Shown here one piece after another: positions 8,158 through 15,809 of a stretch of DNA of 30,318 bases. The translations under genes and the position numbers were made by a program. Origin of the DNA: Chloroflexota bacterium. GTDB taxonomy: Bacteria > Chloroflexota > Dormibacteria > Dormibacterales > Dormibacteraceae. The number at the start of each line of letters is the position of its first letter. Within the stretch, counting starts at the first letter, position 1. The stretch lies in assembly GCA_005880755.1 (NCBI GenBank), contig VBGV01000067.1, forward strand, positions 1-30,318, read 5' to 3'. The notes under the pieces were generated by a model that did not search any database, had not been told where the DNA came from, and saw nothing but the letters and a program-made list of their open reading frames with translations.

Positions 8158-9175
8158 AAGCGATCCAGAAAAGAAGACCGCACTAAAACTCCAGGGTGTC
8201 CGCAAGAGCTACGGACAGGTGGTTGCGGTTGCGGGCGTCGACCTGACCGTGGAGGAGGGTGAGTTCTTCACGCTGCTGGGGCCCTCGGGCTCGGGCAAGA
8301 CGACGCTCTTGCGCCTGATCGCGGGATTCGAGCGCCCCGACGCCGGCCGGATCGAGCTGGCCGGCCGCGACGTGACCTCGACGCCGCCCTACCTCCGCGA
8401 CACCAACACCGTTTTCCAGGACTACGCCCTGTTCCCTCACATGTCGGTCGCGGACAACATCGGCTACGGGCTTCGCGTGAAAGGGGTCGCCAAGACCGCG
8501 CGTGAGAAGCGCGTCCAGAGGGCGCTGGAGATGGTCCGCCTCGGGGGCCTCGGCCACCGCCGGCCGAACCAGCTTTCCGGCGGCCAGCGGCAGCGCGTGG
8601 CGCTCGCCCGCGCCGTGGTCAACGAGCCGGAGGTTCTCCTGCTCGACGAGCCGCTCGGTGCGCTCGACCTCAAGCTCCGCCAGGAGATGCAGATCGAGCT
8701 GAAGCAGATCCAGAAGGACGTGGGGATCACGTTCGTGTACGTGACACACGACCAGGAGGAGGCGCTGACCATGAGCGACCGGCTGGCTGTGATGTCGAAC
8801 GGGCAGATCGAGCAGATCGGGGTCCCGGTCGACGTCTACGAGCGCCCGGCGACCGAGTTCGTCGCGGGGTTCATCGGCATCTCGAACGTCATCACGCGCA
8901 ACGGGGTGAGGTTGGTGGTGCGCCCGGAGAAGATCCGGATGCTGGCCGAAGGGGAAGATCCCGGACCTGGCATGACCGTCGAGCCGGGTCAGGTCGAGCA
9001 GGTCATCTACGTCGGCATGACGACCCGCTACCTGGTCCACCTCGAGCGGGGGGAGCAGCTCGTTGCGGTGCGTCAGAATATGGACGCGCTAGGAGACGCC
9101 CAGAAATTCGAGGGCCGGCCGGTGCGTCTGGCCTGGTCAAAAGAGCACACATTCGTGCTCGAAAAGGGAAGGTAG
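8150..9175 (+). CDS. potA: Spermidine/putrescine ABC transporter ATPase
   Basis: A 341-residue ABC ATPase. Walker A GPSGSGKTT is at residues 44-52, the Q-loop at VFQDYALFPH, the signature LSGGQ at 142-146, Walker B LLLDEP at 163-168 and switch His200 in VTHDQEEA. A C-terminal TOBE-like domain follows (VVRPEKIRML, VEQVIYVGMTTRYLV). The sequence pattern and the downstream polyamine-type binding protein identify it as the PotA subunit driving import. The TTG start overlaps the end of the dehydrogenase gene by 8 bases. It is slightly shorter than E. coli PotA. Confidence 0.92.
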   Translation: MTESDPEKKTALKLQGVRKSYGQVVAVAGVDLTVEEGEFFTLLGPSGSGKTTLLRLIAGFERPDAGRIELAGRDVTSTPPYLRDTNTVFQDYALFPHMSVADNIGYGLRVKGVAKTAREKRVQRALEMVRLGGLGHRRPNQLSGGQRQRVALARAVVNEPEVLLLDEPLGALDLKLRQEMQIELKQIQKDVGITFVYVTHDQEEALTMSDRLAVMSNGQIEQIGVPVDVYERPATEFVAGFIGISNVITRNGVRLVVRPEKIRMLAEGEDPGPGMTVEPGQVEQVIYVGMTTRYLVHLERGEQLVAVRQNMDALGDAQKFEGRPVRLAWSKEHTFVLEKGR

Positions 9176-9184
9176 GAGGAAGCG

Positions 9185-10363
9185 ATGAAGTTTGGAGCTG
9201 TGGTAGCGGTCGCCATGGTCACAGGGCTTTTGGCGACCGCGTGTGGAAGCAGCAACACGAGCACCGGCAGCAAGCACCGGGTGCCGCCGACGGCGAGCAT
9301 GAAACCGCTGGACAAGGTGGGCGCGGGCGAGGGTCTGCTGAACTTGATCGCGTGGGAAGGCTACGTCGACGACTCCTGGAAGAAGTCGTTTGAGCAGACG
9401 ACCGGCTGCCAGGTCCACGCCCAGTACGCGGGCTCGTCCGACGAGATGGTCAGCCTGATGCAGAACGGTGGAGGCGGCCAGTGGGACATGGTCTCGGCCT
9501 CTGGTGACGCGGACCTCCGTCTGATCTACGGCGGCGACGTCAAGCCGATGAACGAGAAGCTGATCTCCGACTGGCAGAACTTCCAGACGTATTTCAAGAA
9601 CCCGCAGTACAACACGATCGACGGGGTGCACTACGGGATCTCGCTGCAGTGGGGTCCGAACGTGCTCCTCTACAACACCAACAAATTCAAGATCGCCCCG
9701 ACGAGCTGGAGCGCGGTCTACGACAACAGCAACAAAGGCCTGGTCACGGCGTACGACTACCCGATCACGATCGCTGACGCGGCCCTGTACCTGAGCAAGT
9801 CACAGCCGAGCCTCGGGATCAAGGACCCGTACGAGCTGACCAAGAAGCAGTTCGACGCGACCGTGGCGCTGCTGATGCAGCAGCGTCAGCTGATCAAGAA
9901 GTACTGGCCGTCCGCTTCCGAGGAGATCTCCATGTTCCAGAACGGCGACGCTTTCATCGGCGCCGCCTGGCCCTACCAGACGATCCAGCTGAAGGCAGCC
10001 GGGGCGCCCGTCGCGGACACCATCCCGAGCGAGGGCGCGACCGGGTGGGGCGACACGTGGATGCTCGCCACCAAGGCTCCGCATCCCAACTGCGCCTATC
10101 TGTGGACGCAGTACGTGAGCACCGCCAAAGTTCAGGCCGAGCAGGCTCTGTTCTTCGGCGAGACGCCCGTCAACACCAAGGCGTGCGGAGAGATGGAAGC
10201 CCTGCAGGCCGGCTCGTGCGCCCAGTACCACGCCTCCGAGCCTGGCTCGTACATCGACACCATTCACTTCTGGAAGACGCCCGAGACCACCTGCGCGGAT
10301 GGAAGCGAAAACTGCATCCCATACGACCAGTGGGTTTCGGCCTGGACCACGATCAAGGGCTAG
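9185..10363 (+). CDS. potD: Spermidine/putrescine-binding lipoprotein
   Basis: A 392-residue substrate-binding protein. It has a lipoprotein signal, MKFGAVVAVAMVTGLLATAC, with the lipidated cysteine at residue 20, so it is anchored outside the membrane. The mature part resembles PotD/PotF: LNLIAWEGYVDDSWKKSFEQ near residues 50-69, then NGGGGQWDMVSASGD and WGPNVLLYNTNKF, with aromatic residues suited to a diamine pocket. It captures putrescine- or spermidine-like ligands and delivers them to PotB/PotC. A ggagga Shine-Dalgarno precedes the ATG. Exact ligand cannot be read from sequence. Confidence 0.9.
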   Translation: MKFGAVVAVAMVTGLLATACGSSNTSTGSKHRVPPTASMKPLDKVGAGEGLLNLIAWEGYVDDSWKKSFEQTTGCQVHAQYAGSSDEMVSLMQNGGGGQWDMVSASGDADLRLIYGGDVKPMNEKLISDWQNFQTYFKNPQYNTIDGVHYGISLQWGPNVLLYNTNKFKIAPTSWSAVYDNSNKGLVTAYDYPITIADAALYLSKSQPSLGIKDPYELTKKQFDATVALLMQQRQLIKKYWPSASEEISMFQNGDAFIGAAWPYQTIQLKAAGAPVADTIPSEGATGWGDTWMLATKAPHPNCAYLWTQYVSTAKVQAEQALFFGETPVNTKACGEMEALQAGSCAQYHASEPGSYIDTIHFWKTPETTCADGSENCIPYDQWVSAWTTIKG

Positions 10364-10370
10364 CAACGCA

Positions 10371-11285
10371 GTGGCGGTGAAAGCCGTTGGACGGCCTCGC
10401 CCCAAGGGAGGCGGGGCCGTCCCCTTTGCAGCCCTGTTCTGGCGACTGCCCTGGCTTCGCTCGCTCCTCCTCCTCACGCCGCCCTTGGCGTGGTTCGTGG
10501 TCATCTATTTCGCCTCGCTCGTCCTGCTCCTCGTCACAGCCTTCTGGACCACCGATCCGTTCACCACCCAGGTGGTCCAGGTCTGGAACACCAGCAACTT
10601 CGAGCGGATCCTCAACGAGCCCGTCTATCACGACATCGTCGGCCGGACGGTGCTGCTGGCGGTGCTGGTGACCTTGACCGACGCGGCGCTCGCCTTCCCG
10701 TTTGCCTACTACATGGCCCGCGTTGCATCGCGACGGGTTCAGACGTTGCTGTTCGCGGCCGTGCTGCTGCCCCTGTGGGCGAGCTACCTGGCGCGTGTGT
10801 ACGCGTGGATCCTGATCCTCAACCACAGCGGGCTGCTCAACTGGAGCCTGCAGTCGATCGGCCTGCCGCCCGCCAACATCGGATACACGAACGTCGCGAT
10901 GTGGGTCGTCTTCTCGTACATCTGGCTGCCGTTCATGATCATCCCGACATACGCAGCGCTCGAGCGCGTGCCCGAATCGCTCCTCGAGGCTTCCGCCGAC
11001 CTCGGTGCGCGGCGCTGGCGGACGATCCGCGACATCGTCCTTCCGCTCGCGCTGCCCGGAGTCGTCGCGGGTTCGATCTTCACCTTCTCGCTGACGCTGG
11101 GCGACTACATCACGCCGGTACTGGTCGGCGGCGCCGGATCCACCTTCATCGGCAACGTCGTGTTCAGCAACATCGGCATCGCCAACAACATCCCGTTCGC
11201 GGCGGCGCTGTCGACGATCCCGGTGGCGATCATGGCCGTCTATCTGTTCATCGCCCAACGCCTGGGCGCGTTCGAGGCCCTCTGA
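10371..11285 (+). CDS. potB: Spermidine/putrescine ABC transporter permease
   Basis: A 304-residue inner-membrane permease with about six transmembrane segments, the first at LLLLTPPLAWFVVIYFASLVLLL. The cytoplasmic EAA loop that docks on PotA is EASADLGARRWRTIRDIVLP. The GTG at 10371, seven bases after the PotD stop, is chosen; a GTG six bases later is possible, while the frame further upstream overlaps PotD and is not needed. Its TGA stop shares one base with the ATG of the next permease, showing translational coupling. Confidence 0.9.
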   Translation: MAVKAVGRPRPKGGGAVPFAALFWRLPWLRSLLLLTPPLAWFVVIYFASLVLLLVTAFWTTDPFTTQVVQVWNTSNFERILNEPVYHDIVGRTVLLAVLVTLTDAALAFPFAYYMARVASRRVQTLLFAAVLLPLWASYLARVYAWILILNHSGLLNWSLQSIGLPPANIGYTNVAMWVVFSYIWLPFMIIPTYAALERVPESLLEASADLGARRWRTIRDIVLPLALPGVVAGSIFTFSLTLGDYITPVLVGGAGSTFIGNVVFSNIGIANNIPFAAALSTIPVAIMAVYLFIAQRLGAFEAL

Positions 11286-12091
11286 TGGAAGGCTTGTGGA
11301 CCCGCTGGCTGCTCCGGACCTGGGTCGTGCTCATCCTCCTGTTCCTGTTCATCCCGATCCTTCTGATCTTCCTGTACGCCTTCAACACCTCCAACATCCA
11401 GAGCTGGCCCATCCCCGGCCTGACCTTGAAATGGTTCAGCTCGACGTTCGACGATGCTGACGTCCGCACCTCACTGAGCCTGTCGCTGCAGGTCGGGCTG
11501 ATCGCCACCGCGCTGGCGCTGGTGCTCGGCTCGTTCGCCGCGTTCGCCATCCATCGCATGACGTGGTTCGGTCGCGAGGTCGTGAGCCTGATGTTCATAC
11601 TGCCGCTCGCCCTGCCCGGAATCATCACCGGCATCTCGCTCAAGGCTTTCTTCAGCTTCGACGGTGTGCCCTTGTCGCTCTTGACGATCGTCGTGGGGCA
11701 CACGACGTTCTGCATCGTCGTGGTCTACAACAACGTGCTGGCGAGACTGCGCCGGACGCAGGGCTCCTTGATCGAGGCGGCGATGGACCTCGGCGCCAAC
11801 GGCTTCCAGGTCTTCCGCGACATCACGCTGCCGCTCATCTCGACCTCAGTGGTCGCAGGAGCGATGCTCGCCTTCGCGCTGTCCTTCGACGAGGTGATCG
11901 TCACCACGTTCACCGCCGGAGCCCAAAACACGCTGCCGCTGTGGATCTTCGGCGCGATCCGCCTGGGTCAGCGCCTCCCCGAGGTCAACGTGGTCGTGTC
12001 CTTCGTGATCCTGGTCACGATCATCCCGGTCGTGATCGCCGCTCGCCTGACGGGAGGCGGCGGCGCGGCAAGGGTTCCCGCGGCGCGCTAG
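11285..12091 (+). CDS. potC: Spermidine/putrescine ABC transporter permease
   Basis: A 268-residue second permease. The first membrane segment is TWVVLILLFLFIPILLIFLYAF, followed by the PotC-typical NTSNIQSWPIPGLTLKWF. The EAA loop is EAAMDLGANGFQVFRDITLP. With PotB it forms the membrane channel of the importer. The ATG overlaps the PotB stop by one base. The gene ends convergently with a small membrane-protein gene: both stop codons use the shared palindrome ctag at 12088-12091. Confidence 0.92.
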   Translation: MEGLWTRWLLRTWVVLILLFLFIPILLIFLYAFNTSNIQSWPIPGLTLKWFSSTFDDADVRTSLSLSLQVGLIATALALVLGSFAAFAIHRMTWFGREVVSLMFILPLALPGIITGISLKAFFSFDGVPLSLLTIVVGHTTFCIVVVYNNVLARLRRTQGSLIEAAMDLGANGFQVFRDITLPLISTSVVAGAMLAFALSFDEVIVTTFTAGAQNTLPLWIFGAIRLGQRLPEVNVVVSFVILVTIIPVVIAARLTGGGGAARVPAAR

Positions 12092-12363
12092 ACGATCAGA
12101 GACAGGACCCAGAGCGCCAGGCCGATCGCGATCAGGTTCAGCTTGCGATAGCGCCACCCGATCGCCGCCAGCACGAATGCGACAAAGGCCAGGATCAGCA
12201 GGATCGTGCTGATGTTCAGGCTCGAGAGGTGACCGATCAGCTGCGAGAGCGACCACACCGCCAGACCAATCGCGATGAGGTCCGTCTTCCGCCAGGAGAA
12301 GCCAATTGCGGCAAGGGCAAAGGCGATGAGGGCTACCACTAGGAGGATGGTGTTCACGTTCAT
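12088..12363 (-). CDS. Small membrane protein made of two tandem homologous halves
   Basis: A 91-residue, very hydrophobic protein with four short predicted membrane helices. Its two halves are repeats offset by exactly 48 residues: TILLVVALIAFALAAIG at 5-21 matches TILLILAFVAFVLAAIG at 53-69, and LIAIGLAVWSLS matches LIAIGLALWVLS. I count 24 identities over 40 aligned residues without gaps. Each half is a helix pair linked by a basic turn (WRKTD, YRKLN). Function unknown; such proteins may be structural or may modulate a partner. The ATG is unambiguous. It overlaps the potC stop tail-to-tail by four bases. Confidence 0.78.
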   Translation of the reverse strand: MNVNTILLVVALIAFALAAIGFSWRKTDLIAIGLAVWSLSQLIGHLSSLNISTILLILAFVAFVLAAIGWRYRKLNLIAIGLALWVLSLIV

Positions 12364-12378
12364 GGGTGCTATTTTCGG

Positions 12379-12717
12379 CTACGGAACCGTGATTTGAGCC
12401 GCCGGATGCTCCCCCAGTGTTCCCGCCGGCATGTACCAGGTGAACACCTCGACCCGCAGCCGGCCCGCCCGCACCGATGGGTCGCCTTCCAGCAACCGGC
12501 GCGTCTCCTCGAGCGACGTGCGGTAGACACCGATCCCCCGAAGCGCCTCGTCCGGCTGGCCGTCCAATGGCCCGTTGATGACCGCGTGCCCGGCCTCGCG
12601 CATCCTTGCGTTGAACGCCATATGCTCCCGCTGCAATGCCTCGAGCTCCGCTTCGCTGAGGATCGGCGCGTCCGGCGGCCGGCGCAGAAAGACGACGGTG
12701 TAGGCGTCTAGCTCCAT
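12379..12717 (-). CDS. YCII-related domain protein
   Basis: A 112-residue protein with the YCII-like layout: an N-terminal strand YTVVFLRRPPDAP, a helix SEAELEALQREHMAFNARMREAG containing the typical conserved His, then HAVINGPL, and a second ferredoxin-like half (GIGVYRTSLEETRRLLEGDPSV, VEVFTWYMPAG). YCII proteins are small dimeric cytosolic proteins, sometimes thought to be enzymes, with mostly unknown substrates. ATG start. It probably shares a transcript with the small membrane protein 15 bp downstream, and is divergent from the FAD oxidoreductase with a 17-base gap. Confidence 0.82.
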   Translation of the reverse strand: MELDAYTVVFLRRPPDAPILSEAELEALQREHMAFNARMREAGHAVINGPLDGQPDEALRGIGVYRTSLEETRRLLEGDPSVRAGRLRVEVFTWYMPAGTLGEHPAAQITVP

Positions 12718-12734
12718 GGCGCCAGACTAACGCC

Positions 12735-14165
12735 GTGCCGGCGGCCTCCAACCCGCTCAACCTGACCGGCCTGGCGCGGACCCCCGGCGCGCAGCGGAGC
12801 TGGTGGCTGCGCGAGGCGCTCGGGCAGGAGCCAGGCCAGCCTTGCCCGCCGCTTCAAGCGGACGTCAAGACGGACGTCGTCATCGTGGGAGGCGGCTTCA
12901 CGGGGCTGTGGACGGCCTACTTCCTGATCGAGCGCAACCCGGACCTCGGCGTCGTCGTGCTCGAGCAGGACATCTGCGGCGGGGGCCCGAGCGGACGCAA
13001 CGGAGGCTTTGCGAGCGGCTGGTGGGACGAGCTCGACGGCCTCGTCACGCTTTACGGGCCCGAGGCGGCCGTGAAGGCGTGCCGCGCCATCTCATCCAGC
13101 ATCGGCGCGATCGGCGAATTCTGCGACCGCCACGGCATCGACGCGTGGTACCGGCGCGGGGGCTATATGTACGCCGTCACCGCCTCGGCGCACGAGCGGC
13201 TCTGCAAGGAGATGGTCGAGCTCGCGCGGGAGGTTGGCGCCGCCGACGAGCTGCGCGAGCTGACGGCAGCCGAGGTCAAGGCCCGATGCGCCTCGCCGGC
13301 GTTTCGCGGCGGAGCGTTCATGCGCGACGGGGCGTCGGTCCAGCCGGCGATACTGGTCCGCGGGCTGCGCCGTGTCCTGCTCGAGCGCGGCGTGACGATC
13401 CACGAAGGCACGGTGGTGACCGGTCTCGACGGCACTGACGCCGTCACCGCGCGCGGCCATGTGCGGGCCAAGCACGCGGTGCTCGCCGTCAACGCGTGGG
13501 GCATCGGCTGGCCGCAGCTCAACCGGAGGCTGGTGGCGTGGAGCAGCTACATCGTGCTCACGGCGCCGGCGCCCGAACGATTGCGAGAGATCGGGTGGAC
13601 CGGAGGCGAGCTGATCAGCGACTTTCGCACCTCGCTCCGCTACTTCAGGACCACCAGGGATGGGCGGATTGCTTTCGGCGGCGGCGGCGGCCGCGCCAGG
13701 CGGACCGTCGACGAGATGTTCACAGGCGATACCCGCGCGGTCAGCGAGACAGCGGACGGATTCCGCCTCATGTTTCCAAGCTTTGCCGACGTCCCCATCG
13801 AGGACGCCTGGGGCGGGCCGATCGACGTCTCGCCGACCCACCTCCCGACGTTTGGACGCGTCGGTGACGGCGTGTACTACGCGGGTGGTTACACCGGCAA
13901 TGGCGTCGCGCCGACGCACCTCGCGGGCCAGGTCCTTGCCGATCTCATCACCGGGGCCGACACCGACGCAGTCCGGCTGCCCATGGTCAACGCGAGGCCG
14001 AGGTCCTTTCCGCCGGAACCGTTTCGCTCGTGGGGCGCGGCGGTGGTGAGGCGAGCGATGATCGCCAAAGAGACCGCTGAGGAGCGCGGGACTCAGCCGA
14101 GCTTCCTGGTCTCGCAGCTCTCACGCACACCGCGCCGGCTGGGCTACCTGCTAGGGCCGGATTAG
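12735..14165 (+). CDS. FAD-dependent amine oxidoreductase (gamma-glutamylputrescine oxidase/PuuB-like)
   Basis: A 476-residue DAO-family flavoprotein. The ADP-binding Rossmann motif is VIVGGGFTGLWTAYFL (residues 49-64) with Glu77 ending the second strand, followed by GPSGRNGGFASGWWDEL (84-100), the form seen in PuuB/OrdL-like oxidoreductases. The C-terminal part contains YYAGGYTGNGVAPTHLAG, which closes the flavin site. The family oxidises amines to aldehydes in the cytosol using FAD. Next to polyamine uptake and aminobutyraldehyde dehydrogenase genes, a putrescine-derived amine is the likely substrate, but no gamma-glutamylputrescine synthetase (puuA) is in the window. GTG start. Its end overlaps the convergent methyltransferase gene by 15 bases. 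Confidence 0.85.
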   Translation: MPAASNPLNLTGLARTPGAQRSWWLREALGQEPGQPCPPLQADVKTDVVIVGGGFTGLWTAYFLIERNPDLGVVVLEQDICGGGPSGRNGGFASGWWDELDGLVTLYGPEAAVKACRAISSSIGAIGEFCDRHGIDAWYRRGGYMYAVTASAHERLCKEMVELAREVGAADELRELTAAEVKARCASPAFRGGAFMRDGASVQPAILVRGLRRVLLERGVTIHEGTVVTGLDGTDAVTARGHVRAKHAVLAVNAWGIGWPQLNRRLVAWSSYIVLTAPAPERLREIGWTGGELISDFRTSLRYFRTTRDGRIAFGGGGGRARRTVDEMFTGDTRAVSETADGFRLMFPSFADVPIEDAWGGPIDVSPTHLPTFGRVGDGVYYAGGYTGNGVAPTHLAGQVLADLITGADTDAVRLPMVNARPRSFPPEPFRSWGAAVVRRAMIAKETAEERGTQPSFLVSQLSRTPRRLGYLLGPD

Positions 14166-14903
14166 GTCTCCCAGCAGATGCACGCCCCAGCCCCTCGGCA
14201 TCAGGCGCTCTGACATCACAGAGGCCCTGAACATGAAGCTGCTCACCGCGAGGTATGTCGGATCCGGCACCACGCGCATGTCGTACACCTCCAGGCCGGA
14301 CGCCTTCGCGTGCCCGCGAATCGCGCCGACGGTGTTCGCTCGATACCGCACGGGAAACGTGTCCGCCTCTTCGCGCCCATAGAAGCGCGGCACGAGGCGC
14401 CGCTGCAGGGACGGCAGCGCCCTTCCGATGCGGTTCGCCACCATCAGCGGATTGCGCATGTTGGGGGTGAGAAAGACGAAGTGCCCTCCGGGCATCAACA
14501 CGCGATGCACCTCACGCAGCATCGTGACCGGAGCCTGCAGGTGCTCGAGCACCCAGAGGCACACGATCAGGTCGAACGACTCGTCGACGAACGGCAGCCT
14601 CTCTCCCACTCCGCGGATGACGGGCATGCCTGGTGCGCGATGCTCGTTCAGCGAGGGCGAATCGGGATCGAGCCCGGCGGCAAACCTGACGTCGCGCCAG
14701 AACAGCTCGACGACACCGCCACGGCCGCACCCGAGGTCGAGCACGCGGCTTTTCGCGGTGGCGTGGCTGCGGAGCATCGCCTCGAGCTGGTCACCGCTCG
14801 ACCTCCACTCCGGACGGATGGCGCGGTAGCGCTCGCGATACGCGTTCTGGACGGCCAGCGGCAGGAACGCCCCCCGCCCTATCTGCTCCTCGGCCTGGGC
14901 CAT
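14151..14903 (-). CDS. Class I SAM-dependent methyltransferase
   Basis: A 250-residue protein with the Methyltransf_11-type core. The SAM-binding loop VLDLGCGRGGVVELF is at residues 54-68, acidic GLDPDSPSL follows, then ERLPFVDESFDLIVCLWVLEHL and LREVHRVLMPGGHFVFLTPN. The C-terminal 90 residues are basic and aromatic and may determine the acceptor, which cannot be predicted. ATG start. It lies 18 bp downstream of the UdgX gene on the same strand, so the two may be cotranscribed, and ends inside the 3' end of the FAD oxidoreductase gene. Confidence 0.85.
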   Translation of the reverse strand: MAQAEEQIGRGAFLPLAVQNAYRERYRAIRPEWRSSGDQLEAMLRSHATAKSRVLDLGCGRGGVVELFWRDVRFAAGLDPDSPSLNEHRAPGMPVIRGVGERLPFVDESFDLIVCLWVLEHLQAPVTMLREVHRVLMPGGHFVFLTPNMRNPLMVANRIGRALPSLQRRLVPRFYGREEADTFPVRYRANTVGAIRGHAKASGLEVYDMRVVPDPTYLAVSSFMFRASVMSERLMPRGWGVHLLGDLIRP

Positions 14904-14921
14904 GCAGCGGGCATTTTGACC

Positions 14922-15542
14922 TCAGGAGCGGTTGGCTGCAACCTTCAAGTCGGCAACCAACGAAGACATTGCGACCTCACGCGCCTCATCGTCGGTCGCC
15001 CTCAGAATTGAGGACGGGTGGACGGTGGCGACCACCGGGACACCAAAAGGAGAGGCAAGCACCTCGCCCCGCTGCTTGCTGACGCGGAACGCAGGTCCCA
15101 TCACAGACTGGGCAGCGGTCGCGCCCAGGAGGACCATGATCCGCGGCTGCACCACCGTGATCTCCGCCTCCAGCCAAGGGCGGCAAGCCCGGACCTGGCC
15201 TGCATTCGGCTTTTCGTGCAGGCGGCGCTTGCCGCGGCGCGTCCAGCGGAAGTGCTTGACGGCGTTGGTGACGTAGACCCGCCGGCGGTCGATCCCCGCC
15301 TCTTCCAGCGCCTTCTCCAGGAGGCGTCCCGCGGGCCCGACGAACGGCTTGCCCTGGAGGTCCTCCTGGTCGCCCGGCTGCTCGCCGATCAGCATCATCC
15401 GGGCGTGCTCGGTGCCGTCGCCGAAGACGGTCTGCGTGGCGTTCTCCCACAGGTCGCAGGCCTGGCAGGAGGCGGCGGCCTCTCTCAGCTGCTCCACGCT
15501 GCGGGGGCTCGGAGGCGGCTGCGCCACGTTCAGATAACGCAC
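14922..15542 (-). CDS. udgX: UdgX-type uracil-DNA glycosylase / uracil-DNA crosslinking protein
   Basis: A 206-residue uracil-DNA glycosylase-superfamily protein. Motif 1 is LIGEQPGDQED (residues 51-61), then KPFVGPAGRLL; the C-terminal motif is VATVHPSSILRA (171-182). Between them the loop GKRRLHEKP (104-112) contains the KRRxH element that defines UdgX, with His109. In Mycobacterium smegmatis UdgX this His attacks the sugar after uracil removal and leaves the protein covalently bound to DNA. Likely Fe-S ligands are Cys26 and Cys29 (CQAC) and Cys120 (RACRPWL); where family 4 enzymes have Cys in NVVKC, this protein has NAVKH, so His97 may be the fourth ligand (inference). GTG start. Divergent from a 77-residue gene, with 23 bases between starts. 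Confidence 0.92.
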   Translation of the reverse strand: MRYLNVAQPPPSPRSVEQLREAAASCQACDLWENATQTVFGDGTEHARMMLIGEQPGDQEDLQGKPFVGPAGRLLEKALEEAGIDRRRVYVTNAVKHFRWTRRGKRRLHEKPNAGQVRACRPWLEAEITVVQPRIMVLLGATAAQSVMGPAFRVSKQRGEVLASPFGVPVVATVHPSSILRATDDEAREVAMSSLVADLKVAANRS

Positions 15543-15565
15543 GAATTGGGAATAGATAGAGACGT

Positions 15566-15799
15566 ATGTCGAAGGGAGATTTCGTGGAAGTCCTGGTGGA
15601 CGCCGGCAGCGGCTCGGCCCGTGAGTACGTCATCGAGGCCACCCGTGCCGGACGCAGTGTCGAGGTGCGCAGCTCGCGCACGACGGTCGAGGTCCGAGAG
15701 CTGACCCGCACTGGCGGCGTGATCCGTACCGCGAGGTTCATCGCGCCTCGCGTCCTGGCAGTGGTCGAGCACCCCAAGGACGACAGGAAGGCAGCCTAA
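15566..15799 (+). CDS. Small protein of unknown function (77 residues)
   Basis: A 77-residue soluble protein with strongly alternating beta-type segments: VEVLVDAGS, REYVIEATRAGRSVEVRSSRTTVEVREL, RTARFIAPRVLAVVEH. It has no signal peptide or cysteine. No family recognised. The composition of charged and beta-branched residues is protein-like, and the ATG at 15566 keeps a 23-base divergent gap to udgX. It is followed 10 bases later by the dehydrogenase gene on the same strand, so it is probably the first gene of that transcript. No clear Shine-Dalgarno precedes it (only gagacg), and translation may be leaderless. Confidence 0.62.
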   Translation: MSKGDFVEVLVDAGSGSAREYVIEATRAGRSVEVRSSRTTVEVRELTRTGGVIRTARFIAPRVLAVVEHPKDDRKAA

Positions 15800-15809
15800 A
15801 CTCCGAGGA

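Noticed and set aside
10299..10370. Longer PotB start inside potD
   Set aside because: It would overlap potD by 65 bases; the GTG at 10371 gives the expected permease N-terminus and operon spacing.
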